15,672 bases of DNA from Actinomycetota bacterium (lineage in GTDB: Bacteria; Actinomycetota; Acidimicrobiia; Spongiisociales; ZC4RG35): the NCBI GenBank assembly GCA_027296205.1, contig JAPUJM010000129.1, positions 1 to 15,672 of the forward strand, written 5' to 3'. Made by a program: the position numbers and the translations under genes. Shown here piece after piece: positions 7,485 through 15,089 of the stretch. The notes beneath the pieces are model-generated. The model did not search any database. It worked only from the letters and a program-made list of their open reading frames with translations, and was not told the origin of the DNA. Position 1 is the stretch's first letter; every line of letters begins with the position of its first letter.

Positions 7485-7612
7485 AGACGCTGGCAGACGG
7501 CTCGCGGCGCGCCAAGCTACCACCGCTCCGGTGCTGTTCCTCGTCTATGGCTGGGATGGGGCGTGGGCGAATACGTGGACCCGGTCGACCGAGTCGACTT
7601 GTCTGCGCACGC
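7485..7612 (-). other. eno upstream region (128 nt)
   Basis: This is the largest gap in the mfd-ppx block and the likely site of any separate eno promoter. It holds two GTCGAC palindromes with a 9-nt period (7584-7589 and 7593-7598) that could fold into a small 6-bp hairpin about 15 nt after the mazG stop, and a GGCGCGCC palindrome. I see no convincing -35/-10 pair. No open frame of credible coding character is present; mycobacteria carry a lipoprotein gene at this place. Confidence 0.3.
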
Positions 7613-9028
7613 TCAAGTTCTCTTGGCTTGGTCCCACCTGAGGTTCAATGCATCGAGGTCAAGACCGTCGAGTGCTCCCTTCGCTTCCATGCGGCGAAAA
7701 CGCTCCTCAAAGCGATCGGTTGCCCCCCGAAGGGCCACCTCTGCGTCCAAGTCGAGATGACGGGCCAGATTGACCACCGAAAACAGCACGTCTCCGAGCT
7801 CCGCCTCGATATCACCGTCGCCCGACATGGCAGACAGCAACTCGCCAAGCTCCTCGTTGATCTTTGGCATCCCCTGAGTGGCCTCGTCCCAGTCGAAGCC
7901 AACCTTGGCGGCCCTGTTCTGGATCTTGGCTGCCCGATGCAACCCTGGCATTCCCGGTGGAACGCCGTCGAGTGCCGACTCGTCACCCGTGTCTCCCCTC
8001 TCCTCTTTCTTGATACGGTCCCAGTTGGCCTTGACCTCGGCGGCGGATGCCACGTCGACGTCACCAAAGACATGGGGGTGTCGTCGCACCAGTTTCTGAC
8101 GCATCACCTCGGCCACGTCATCGATGTCGAATACACCGTGTTCACGGGCGATGACGGAGTGGAAGAGCACTTGCAGAAGCACATCTCCAAGCTCGTCCTC
8201 GACCTCTCCGTAGGCCATCAACTCCGGATCGCTTTCGTCAAGGCGCTGAATGGCGTCGATCAGCTCGTAGGACTCCTCGACCAGGTTCTTGATCAGGCTC
8301 CGATGAGTCTGATCCTTGTCCCACGGGCACTCGTTGCGGAGTCTTCGCATGGTGCGCACCGCACCGATGAGACCCGCCGGTTCCGCATCGATGAACAGCG
8401 AGGTCCGAAATCCGGCGAGAGACGAGTCGACGTTTTCAGGCAAGGACTCGGTGACCACGGCATCCGGCGCACCCAGACCAACCAGCACCGTCACCTTCGT
8501 CTCCTCGGGGGTCATCCGGTCCACGGAGGCGCAGACATCCGCGAGGACCTCGGGTCGATCGAGATGACCGATGATCGTCGGCTTGTCCAACACCAGAGGA
8601 TCGGCCAAATCGTGGCCGTTGAGGATCTGCAGACCCCGATCGAGTGGGTCGCAACCGACTTCTGCGAGGATCACATCGACAAAGGACTCGCCGGGGATCA
8701 CTTCGAGATCAAGGTGTCTGTCGAGGAGCTTGCGAACTGCGAACTCGCCTACCAACGGGCTTCCGGGTACGGCGTACACGACGTGACCTGACTTCGAAGC
8801 TTCCACCACCCTGTCGGCGATGGCCTCATAAACGTCGTCGAACGTGTCGCCCGACTCGTAGAGATCGTCGCAGAAGACGACATCTCTCAGATCGGCCAGT
8901 TGGCGTGCTGCCGGATGATCCTCGGTGCGGACCACGACCGTTCGCCGTGGATCGAGAAGAAGTGACTTCACCGGCTCCGGGACCCGGTCGAAGTCGCCGG
9001 GACCGAGACCGATGATCGTGATCATCAT
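7613..9028 (-). CDS. mazG: YabN-like fusion: tetrapyrrole methylase domain + MazG NTP pyrophosphohydrolase
   Basis: About 471-residue two-domain protein. Residues 1-210 are a tetrapyrrole (corrin/porphyrin) methylase-type fold with GLGPGD near the N-terminus and the SAM-site YAVPGSPLVGE at about 86-96. Residues 225-470 are a tandem MazG, which hydrolyses (d)NTPs to NMP and PPi: LRNECPWDKDQTH at 231-243, EESYE (252-256) with EDELGD (278-283), RRHPHVFGD, then a second repeat with EELGE (393-397) and ELGD (411-414). Both metal-binding EExxE...ExxD sets look intact. The same fusion occurs as YabN in Bacillus; the substrate of its methylase half is unknown. The ATG at 9028 overlaps the upstream stop by one base (TGATG); a GTG at 9031 and an ATG at 9025 are equally possible. 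Numbering is from the GTG. Confidence 0.93.
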   Translation of the reverse strand: MMITIIGLGPGDFDRVPEPVKSLLLDPRRTVVVRTEDHPAARQLADLRDVVFCDDLYESGDTFDDVYEAIADRVVEASKSGHVVYAVPGSPLVGEFAVRKLLDRHLDLEVIPGESFVDVILAEVGCDPLDRGLQILNGHDLADPLVLDKPTIIGHLDRPEVLADVCASVDRMTPEETKVTVLVGLGAPDAVVTESLPENVDSSLAGFRTSLFIDAEPAGLIGAVRTMRRLRNECPWDKDQTHRSLIKNLVEESYELIDAIQRLDESDPELMAYGEVEDELGDVLLQVLFHSVIAREHGVFDIDDVAEVMRQKLVRRHPHVFGDVDVASAAEVKANWDRIKKEERGDTGDESALDGVPPGMPGLHRAAKIQNRAAKVGFDWDEATQGMPKINEELGELLSAMSGDGDIEAELGDVLFSVVNLARHLDLDAEVALRGATDRFEERFRRMEAKGALDGLDLDALNLRWDQAKRT

Positions 9029-9960
9029 CACCCGGTGGGGAAAACCACTCCGGGCTGGGGTGTCGTCTGCCAGATCCCGTACTCCTCATCGACAATGACC
9101 TCCGCAGCTGTCATTTGCGCCAGGAACCACGTCTCGAACTCGGCAACCACGGCCGTCGCCTTCAGAGTGTCGACGATCTCGTCTTCGGTGGGAAGATCTC
9201 CTTCAGCCGGGTCGATCCGGTCGGTCACCAGGATCACGTGAAATCCGAACTCAGTCTCAACGAGGGTCTCGTAAACCTCACCAATCGGTGCGATCAAGGA
9301 TGCGTCACGGAACTCCGGGACATATTGGCCGGCGGAGCCGCAAGGCAGGATTCCGTCGTTGTCCGCGCTACCCGGATCCGAGGACAGCTCGGATGCCAGG
9401 GCACCGAAGTCCTCGCCGGCAGCGAGACGGTCCATGGCCTCTTGGGCCTCGGCTTCGGTCTCCACGAGGATGTGAGACACGCAAACCTGAGTCAACGAGA
9501 CGACGGCTGTCTGCATCTCGGCATCAATCGCTTCCTGGGAAGGGGGGGAGAGTTCCCCACCTAGCGCCTCCCTGACAGCCAGATCGAGCAGACGCTGACG
9601 GGCAAAGTTGAGTAGAAACTCCTCAGTGACACCCTGACTTGCGACAAACTCCTCGCGGGTTACATCGACATTGGCGGTGTCATAGATGCGATCAGCCTCG
9701 GCAACCACCTCTTCGTCGGTGAAATCGATGGCGAACTGCTTGGTGGCTGCAACGTTGATGATCTCCCACTGGACTTCGAAGCCGAGAAATTGAGCGAACT
9801 GGTCCCTGGGGATGGTGGATCCTTCGAGGTCGATCAGGTCTTCGACATCGCCAACGGTGATCTCGGTCCCGTCGACGGTTGCGGCCACAACAGACGAGCC
9901 ACCGCCACAGGCGGCGACCACGAGCGCGACCACCAGGAGAATTGGGACGAGTTTTCTCAA
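9028..9960 (-). CDS. Parvulin-type peptidyl-prolyl isomerase lipoprotein (PrsA/SurA-like)
   Basis: 310-residue predicted lipoprotein that assists folding of exported proteins outside the membrane. Visible: a lipoprotein signal MRKLVPILLVVALVVAAC with lipobox cysteine 18 followed by GGGSS, a SurA_N-like helical chaperone region at about 28-140, and a parvulin domain at about 158-250 with SHILV (His163), GEDFGALASELSSDPGS, GQYVPEFRDA and GFHVILVTDR (His241). Cys160 and Cys207 sit at the parvulin positions that could form a disulfide outside the cell. The start is TTG at 9960, decided by a good Shine-Dalgarno AAAGGA 6 nt upstream and by the signal peptide beginning there. It lies between mfd and mazG, where mycobacteria have no such gene to my knowledge. 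The family is clear; clients are unknown. Confidence 0.91.
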   Translation of the reverse strand: MRKLVPILLVVALVVAACGGGSSVVAATVDGTEITVGDVEDLIDLEGSTIPRDQFAQFLGFEVQWEIINVAATKQFAIDFTDEEVVAEADRIYDTANVDVTREEFVASQGVTEEFLLNFARQRLLDLAVREALGGELSPPSQEAIDAEMQTAVVSLTQVCVSHILVETEAEAQEAMDRLAAGEDFGALASELSSDPGSADNDGILPCGSAGQYVPEFRDASLIAPIGEVYETLVETEFGFHVILVTDRIDPAEGDLPTEDEIVDTLKATAVVAEFETWFLAQMTAAEVIVDEEYGIWQTTPQPGVVFPTG

Positions 9961-9990
9961 AAGAAGTCCTTTACAGGATGGGTTTGGCAG

Positions 9991-9996
9991 ATGCTA
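9991..9996 (-). promoter_or_regulatory. Possible -10 element upstream of the parvulin gene
   Basis: TAGCAT on the minus strand fits the actinobacterial TANNNT -10 pattern and would give a leader of about 24 nt carrying the AAAGGA ribosome site. No matching -35 is seen. It sits in the 97-nt gap after mfd, so the parvulin-mazG part could also be transcribed on its own. Confidence 0.22.
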
Positions 9997-10057
9997 GGTA
10001 TTTGACACTCCTTAGGGGAAGACGGTTTCCCGACGCCGTGGGGCGAACTCTCACTCA

Positions 10058-13000
10058 TCAGGTCCTCCACATCTCGCCGATGAACCCCACCAGGTTCTCA
10101 ACCAATGGCTCGGTAGCCGGGATAAAGAGCACTCCATCACGAGCTTGAAGCACGGATTGAGGCTGAAGCCGCTTCAGTCGCACCTCCTGGGAGGGCTTGA
10201 AGTCGACTGGCGAGATCCGAATCTCATGACGAAGCTTGACGATCTCGACGACACCAACCCGAATCGCCTCGACGCGAAGTTGGGCTAGTTCGATCAATGC
10301 CACCGCCGCAGCGGGGAGTGGCCCATACCGATCGACCCACTCCGCGGCGACGTCGCTTACTTCGCTTTCAGTGGTCGTCGCCGCGAGTCTCCGATAGGCC
10401 TCCAGTCGCAGCTCCTGGTCGGCTATGTAGGAATCCGGGAGGTGGGCGTCCACTGGGAGGTCGATCCTCATCTCTGGCGGGCCGGTGTCTTCGATCGGTT
10501 TGCCTTCCATCTCCTTGACCGCCTCGGCGACAAGCTCTGCATAGAGATCGAACCCGACGGCCGCTATGTGCCCACTCTGGATCTCGCCCAGGATCGACCC
10601 CGCCCCTCGAATCTCCAGGTCTCGCAGAGCCAGTTGGAATCCGGAACCGAGATCAGTCGACTCGCCGATCGCCTCGAGACGTCGGTGAGCCTCTTCGCTG
10701 AGCGATTGGTCATGTGGGTGGAACAGATAGGCGTAGGCCCTCTGACTCGACCGTCCCACCCGGCCCCGCAACTGATACAACTGGGCAAGACCAAGCAGAT
10801 CGGCCCGCTCGACGACCAATGTGTTGACCTTGGGGAGGTCGAGTCCCGACTCGATGATGGTCGTGGCCACCAGCACGTCGTATTCACCGTTCCAGAAGTC
10901 GATCATTCTCTGCTCTAGTTGCGCTTCGGACATCTGCCCGTGGGCGACCGCGTAACGGGCGTCCGGCACCAACTCCTTCAAACGGGCGACGGCGCGGTCG
11001 ATGGATTGGACGCGGTTGTGGACGTAGAAGACCTGGCCGTCCCTGAGCAGCTCGCGCCGGATTGCCGCCGATACGGCTTGCTCATCGAACGGACCCACGT
11101 AGGTGAGGATGGGATGGCGATCCTCGGGCGGCGTCCGAATGTGGGACACATCGCGAATCCCGGTGAGAGCCAACTCGAGAGTTCGAGGAATGGGGGTGGC
11201 TGTGAGAGTGAGGACATCCACTCCTACCTTCAGTCGTTTCATGGCGTCTTTGGCGTTTACCCCGAATCGCTGTTCCTCATCGATGACCAACAACCCCAGC
11301 GCCTTGAAGCGAATGTCCTCCGAGAGAAGCCTGTGGGTGCCGATGACGAGATCCACTTCACCTGTAGCCAGGCCTTCCACGACTTGTCTCTGCTGTTTGG
11401 TGGTGAGGAACCTGGACAAGACCTCGACCCGAACCGGATAAGGGGCAAGGCGCTCCGAGAACACCTGGTGATGCTGTTGGGCGAGCAGTGTCGTGGGGCT
11501 GAGAATCGCCACCTGCTTGCCGTCCTGAACCGCCTTGAAGGCTGCCCTAATCGCCACTTCCGTCTTTCCGAACCCAACATCCCCGAAAATGAGACGGTCC
11601 ATGGGGGTGTTGCCCTCCATATCGGCCTTGACATCTCCGATCGCCTTGAGCTGGTCCAGTGTTTCTTCAAACGGGAACGACGCCTCCAACTCGCGCTGCC
11701 ATGGAGTGTCGGGTTCATAGGCGTGGCCCGTGGCGAGTGCCCTCTGGCGATGAAGCTCCACCACCTGTGCAGCAACGGCGGCGACGGCCTTGCGAACACG
11801 GGTCTTTTGCTCCGACCAGTCCTTACCACCCATCCGCGAAACCCGTGGGGCCTCGCCGCCGGTATATCGCTTGACGGCGGCGAGTTGGTCTACAGGTACG
11901 TAGAGTTTGTCTTCTCCGGCATAAGCGATAATCAGGTAATCGCGCTCGATCCCGACCATCGTCCGAGAGACCAATCCCTCGAATCGGCCAATGCCATGCT
12001 GGAAATGAACGACATAATCGCCCTCGGTGAGATCCTGATATTGCTGCCGCGGCGGCGAAGGGATGCGGCCCATCTTGCGGTGGGCCCGGCGTCTTCCCGC
12101 GATCTCCTGCTCGCCGAGGACCGCGACGCCGAAGTCCGGGGCCACGAAACCCTTGTGTATCCCGATAGGAACAATCGCAGATCTGAGATTGGTCAGCGCG
12201 TCGAGTCGATCGATAGCCAAACCCTGATCAGCGAGAGTCCTGGCAACGCGGTCGGCGGCCGTCTCCCCATCCATGGCGACCACAACGGCGATCTCTCTCT
12301 GAAACAACCTGTTCAGTCCGGCCGCCACCGATTCGGGATCACCCGCGGTGGCGTCGAGGGAGGTGATCTCGAGCACGGGGTCAGCTGGACCCGTCGGCGT
12401 CGACGGAATGCGGAGATGAGCTTTCCCCCGAATGGCGTTCTCGAGATCAAGATACAAAGCCGGATGATCTCCCGCCTCCGGGGCTGCCTCGCCCCAGGTT
12501 GGCGCCAGCGCCGCGGCCAACTCGGCCTCCTCTTTGATCAGATCGCGGCAGCGGTCCAGGCTGCGAGTCGGATCTACGAGGACAAGGTGGCCCGACGACT
12601 GCAGCTCATCGATCATGCACCGCTCGTCGGCCAACCAGGGAAGCCACGACTCGATACCGGGGAACAATTGACTCTCCACGATGCGGTCCCACGTCGAGGC
12701 GGCCCAGGCTTCCGTCCTCACCAGGTCCGCCGCACGCTCCCGAATGGTCGAGTCCGGTCTCACCTCCCGAGCCGGGTAGGCGACGAATCGCTCGACCGGA
12801 TCAAGTGACCTCTGGGTGGCGACGGAGAACTGCCGGATTTCGTCCAACTGGTCCCCCCAGAAGTCGAGACGGATCGGCTGATCGGCCTGACCGGGGAAGA
12901 CGTCAACGATCCCACCTCGAACCGCGAACTCACCTCGAGCCTCCACACGATCCGTGCGGTGGTACCCGGCTCTTGCAAGATCCCTTGTGAGCCCATCCAT

Positions 13001-13411
13001 CTCGATCTCGTCACCGGGATTCAATGTCAGGGGGGTCACATCGGAGCCGCTGAGTCGTTGGATAGCGCTCCTCACGCTGGCCACGACTATGGCCGGTGAA
13101 CCGGAAACCAGCTGATGACGCGCTTTAGCGCGCTTCGCCATGGTCGTAGTGTTGGGTGAGACGTGTTCGAAGGGCAGGGTCTCCCAGGCCGGGGCAAACA
13201 CCACATCGCTGGTGAAGAGCTCGAGGTCGTCGACCAGTTCTTCGGCGTCACCATCCCCGGGCAGTATCACCAGCAAAGTGTCGCCGAGGCTTTCAAAGAT
13301 GCCGGCGACGGCGAAAGCTCTGCCCCCGGGCGCGACCGACCAAACGGAGTCGAGATCGGGCAGCGGCGCGGAGCGCCAACCCGATAAGAGGGGTGCTAGT
13401 GGAGCAGCCAT
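10058..13411 (-). CDS. mfd: Transcription-repair coupling factor Mfd
   Basis: 1117-residue ATP-dependent translocase that pushes or releases RNA polymerase stalled at DNA lesions and recruits UvrA. Domains in order: a UvrB-like region at about 1-300 (FAVRGGIVDVFPG at 162-174), the RNA-polymerase-interaction domain from about 460 (EGDYVVHFQHGIGRFEGL, DKLYVPVDQL), the RecG-like motor with Walker A GDVGFGKTE at 610-618, Walker B-type DEEQRFG at 711-717 and TATPIPRT at 737-744, motif VI region QLRGRVGRS at 880-888, and a C-terminal TRCF domain with LPDSYI near 991. The length is normal. The ATG at 13411 has no clear Shine-Dalgarno; a TAGCAT 11 nt upstream suggests a nearly leaderless transcript. 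It heads the conserved block through ppx. The assignment is certain. Confidence 0.98.
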   Translation of the reverse strand: MAAPLAPLLSGWRSAPLPDLDSVWSVAPGGRAFAVAGIFESLGDTLLVILPGDGDAEELVDDLELFTSDVVFAPAWETLPFEHVSPNTTTMAKRAKARHQLVSGSPAIVVASVRSAIQRLSGSDVTPLTLNPGDEIEMDGLTRDLARAGYHRTDRVEARGEFAVRGGIVDVFPGQADQPIRLDFWGDQLDEIRQFSVATQRSLDPVERFVAYPAREVRPDSTIRERAADLVRTEAWAASTWDRIVESQLFPGIESWLPWLADERCMIDELQSSGHLVLVDPTRSLDRCRDLIKEEAELAAALAPTWGEAAPEAGDHPALYLDLENAIRGKAHLRIPSTPTGPADPVLEITSLDATAGDPESVAAGLNRLFQREIAVVVAMDGETAADRVARTLADQGLAIDRLDALTNLRSAIVPIGIHKGFVAPDFGVAVLGEQEIAGRRRAHRKMGRIPSPPRQQYQDLTEGDYVVHFQHGIGRFEGLVSRTMVGIERDYLIIAYAGEDKLYVPVDQLAAVKRYTGGEAPRVSRMGGKDWSEQKTRVRKAVAAVAAQVVELHRQRALATGHAYEPDTPWQRELEASFPFEETLDQLKAIGDVKADMEGNTPMDRLIFGDVGFGKTEVAIRAAFKAVQDGKQVAILSPTTLLAQQHHQVFSERLAPYPVRVEVLSRFLTTKQQRQVVEGLATGEVDLVIGTHRLLSEDIRFKALGLLVIDEEQRFGVNAKDAMKRLKVGVDVLTLTATPIPRTLELALTGIRDVSHIRTPPEDRHPILTYVGPFDEQAVSAAIRRELLRDGQVFYVHNRVQSIDRAVARLKELVPDARYAVAHGQMSEAQLEQRMIDFWNGEYDVLVATTIIESGLDLPKVNTLVVERADLLGLAQLYQLRGRVGRSSQRAYAYLFHPHDQSLSEEAHRRLEAIGESTDLGSGFQLALRDLEIRGAGSILGEIQSGHIAAVGFDLYAELVAEAVKEMEGKPIEDTGPPEMRIDLPVDAHLPDSYIADQELRLEAYRRLAATTTESEVSDVAAEWVDRYGPLPAAAVALIELAQLRVEAIRVGVVEIVKLRHEIRISPVDFKPSQEVRLKRLQPQSVLQARDGVLFIPATEPLVENLVGFIGEMWRT

Positions 13412-13422
13412 GAGGAGCGGCG

Positions 13423-13428
13423 ATGCTA
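13423..13428 (-). promoter_or_regulatory. Possible -10 element for mfd
   Basis: TAGCAT on the minus strand ends 11 nt before the mfd ATG. Taken as a TANNNT -10 box it would start transcription within a few bases of the ATG, in line with the missing Shine-Dalgarno. No convincing -35 is present at 16-18 nt. Confidence 0.25.
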
Positions 13429-13454
13429 CAAGGGCAGCCCGACAAGGCTCCAGC

Positions 13455-13478
13455 GGCTAGTGCGACACACCACTAGCC
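13455..13478 (-). terminator. Stem-loop over the epimerase stop codon
   Basis: A perfect 8-bp inverted repeat, GGCTAGTG at 13455-13462 with CACTAGCC at 13471-13478, has an 8-nt loop and includes the epimerase TAG. There is no U-tract after it on the minus strand. It could be a tail-less terminator or an mRNA 3'-end stabiliser separating the pgsA unit from mfd. Confidence 0.35.
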
Positions 13479-14453
13479 ATCCGGGTGGAGTAGTCCCTCA
13501 GCCGCGAACCACTCGACAGTGCGGCGGATGGTGTCCTCCACCGGGGTGTAGTGGAGACCAAGTTCCCTCGTTGCACGACTCCCGTCGTAGTGATGACCGT
13601 GGTCGAGAACCCGAACCGCCTCCCGGCAGATCGGTGGCTGACGACGAATGACTCTGAAGACGGTCTCCACCACCACAGAGATGGCGTAGATGATGCCGGT
13701 CGGGAGAAAGCGAGGAGACACATCGTGATCTGTCACCTCAGACAGCAGAGCCACCGCTTCTCGCATCGTCAGAGTTGCGCCACTCAACAGGTAGCGCTCA
13801 CCGGCGGTTCCACGCTCAGCCGCAAGAACGTGGCCTCGGGCACAGTCGTCGACATCGACCAGCGAGATTGTCGTGTCAATCAGAAAAGGCAGCTTCCCCC
13901 TCGCAGCGTTGAGAACGATCCGACCAGTTCCCGTCGCCCGTCCCGGGCCCTGAACCGACGACGGGTTGACCGCCACGACGTCCAAGCTGCCCGCCTCCCT
14001 GAAGAGGAGTCGCTCTGCCTCGGTTTTGGCTCGCTCGTACTCCGACAGGTAGAACCCGCGGTGAGAGACTGATTCGGTGGCGACCTCCCCTTTCTGCTCA
14101 CCGAGGGTTACCACCGATGAAGTGTGAATCATCCTCGAAACTCGTGCGTCCCGAGACGCATTCATCACGATTCGGGTCCCTTCGACATTCACCTGCCACA
14201 TGTGGTTCGAGTCCCTGGTGCACACCTGGTTCACCCCGGCAATGTGAAACACCCACTCGCAACCGTCTACCAACGAGCGGACGCTGTCGTAGTCGAGGAC
14301 ATCGCCGGCGACCGGGGTTGCTCCAAGAGATACGAGTTTGGCCTCGGACCCCGTCGAATGGGCAAGGGCTTGCACCTCGTGCCCGGATTCAACGAGAAGG
14401 TTGGTCACCGCGGTCCCAACCACACCTGAGCCGCCGGTGACGGCGACCCTCAC
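13473..14453 (-). CDS. NAD(P)-dependent epimerase/reductase, extended SDR family
   Basis: 326-residue extended short-chain dehydrogenase with a Rossmann N-terminus, GGSGVVG at 7-13, a TSSVVTLG strand at 111-118, the catalytic dyad Tyr139/Lys143 in YERAK, and NPSSVQGPG at 163-171. The pattern FHIAGVN...NVEGTR...TSSV resembles the dihydroflavonol-reductase-like and hopanoid-associated (HpnA-like) sugar epimerases rather than UDP-glucose 4-epimerase. The actual substrate is unknown. The start is the GTG at 14453-14451, which overlaps the pgsA stop as GTGA and gives MRVAVTGGSG; an in-frame extension upstream would lie inside pgsA. Coupling to pgsA suggests a job in membrane or envelope lipid metabolism (inference). 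Confidence 0.85.
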   Translation of the reverse strand: MRVAVTGGSGVVGTAVTNLLVESGHEVQALAHSTGSEAKLVSLGATPVAGDVLDYDSVRSLVDGCEWVFHIAGVNQVCTRDSNHMWQVNVEGTRIVMNASRDARVSRMIHTSSVVTLGEQKGEVATESVSHRGFYLSEYERAKTEAERLLFREAGSLDVVAVNPSSVQGPGRATGTGRIVLNAARGKLPFLIDTTISLVDVDDCARGHVLAAERGTAGERYLLSGATLTMREAVALLSEVTDHDVSPRFLPTGIIYAISVVVETVFRVIRRQPPICREAVRVLDHGHHYDGSRATRELGLHYTPVEDTIRRTVEWFAAEGLLHPDG

Positions 14454-15031
14454 GTCTTGACTTCGGTTGGCTCCGTACGGACTGTGTGCCAGAAGGCGGA
14501 CAGGTAGCCCCACGCCGAACCGACCGTGGCGATCACCGCGAGAAGCATTGCCCACTGGTCCAGGTACCAGGGGCCCCATTGCTCCGAAAGACGGAAAAAT
14601 GCCAGGAAAATGGCCAAAAACTGGGCCACCGTCTTGATCTTCCCCCAGGTCGAGGGTTTTATCAGCCCGCCTCGCTGGGCAACAACCCCTCGCAATGCCA
14701 TCACGGCAATTTCTCTGAAGATGATGATCGACGCCGGCCAGATCGAAATTCTGTCCACAGAAACGAGGGCCAAAAGCGTACCGGTCACCAGGATCTTGTC
14801 GGCCGTGGTGTCGAGGAAGCCCCCGAGAACAGTTTCATCCGAATAGCGTCTCGCCAGATAGCCGTCGAGGAAATCGGTGAACGCGGCAATTGCGAAAAGT
14901 ACCCCTGCGATGAGGAGGTGGTTGTCAATCTGGTCGGCCCGCGTGAAGGCCATGATTGGCAAGACCATGACGATCCGAGCCACGGCGAGTGCATTCGGAA
15001 TCGAGATAACGTCTCCTCGACTAAAGCGCAC
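14450..15031 (-). CDS. pgsA: CDP-diacylglycerol-glycerol-3-phosphate 3-phosphatidyltransferase (PgsA-like)
   Basis: 193-residue integral membrane CDP-alcohol phosphotransferase, expected to join CDP-diacylglycerol and glycerol-3-phosphate to give phosphatidylglycerophosphate, the precursor of phosphatidylglycerol and cardiolipin. The full family signature D-x2-D-G-x2-A-R-x8-G-x3-D-x3-D is exact, using Asp53, Asp56, Gly57, Ala60, Arg61, Gly70, Asp74 and Asp78. Several hydrophobic segments span about 16-28, 38-52, 80-90, 97-112, 133-146 and 160-182. The GTG start at 15031 gives IPNALAVARI shortly after the N-terminus, as is usual; no clear Shine-Dalgarno is seen. Actinobacteria have related paralogues for PI-phosphate and cardiolipin synthesis, so the acceptor alcohol is inferred. 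Upstream glpK can supply its glycerol-3-phosphate. Confidence 0.88.
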   Translation of the reverse strand: MRFSRGDVISIPNALAVARIVMVLPIMAFTRADQIDNHLLIAGVLFAIAAFTDFLDGYLARRYSDETVLGGFLDTTADKILVTGTLLALVSVDRISIWPASIIIFREIAVMALRGVVAQRGGLIKPSTWGKIKTVAQFLAIFLAFFRLSEQWGPWYLDQWAMLLAVIATVGSAWGYLSAFWHTVRTEPTEVKT

Positions 15032-15053
15032 CGATCATAAGCCCACCGCGATC

Positions 15054-15089
15054 GGTCCAGTGGCTAGCGGGGCGACCCATCACTGGACC
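15054..15089 (-). terminator. Stem-loop over the glpK stop codon
   Basis: A perfect 9-bp inverted repeat, GGTCCAGTG at 15054-15062 with CACTGGACC at 15081-15089, has an 18-nt loop and includes the glpK TGA. No U-tract follows on the minus strand. It may weaken read-through into pgsA, or simply stabilise the glpK mRNA end. Confidence 0.33.

Noticed and set aside
7547..8791. A 414-codon open frame on the plus strand
   Set aside because: It is antisense to the well-supported methylase-MazG gene and has no recognisable domain or ribosome site.
10002..10007. Perfect TTGACA -35 hexamer on the plus strand
   Set aside because: No -10 element follows at 16-18 nt, and it would transcribe only antisense into mfd.
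10919..12808. A 629-codon open frame on the plus strand
   Set aside because: It lies wholly antisense to mfd, whose domains and motifs are unmistakable. Its translation shows no family motif. Long antisense frames are expected in high-GC genes.
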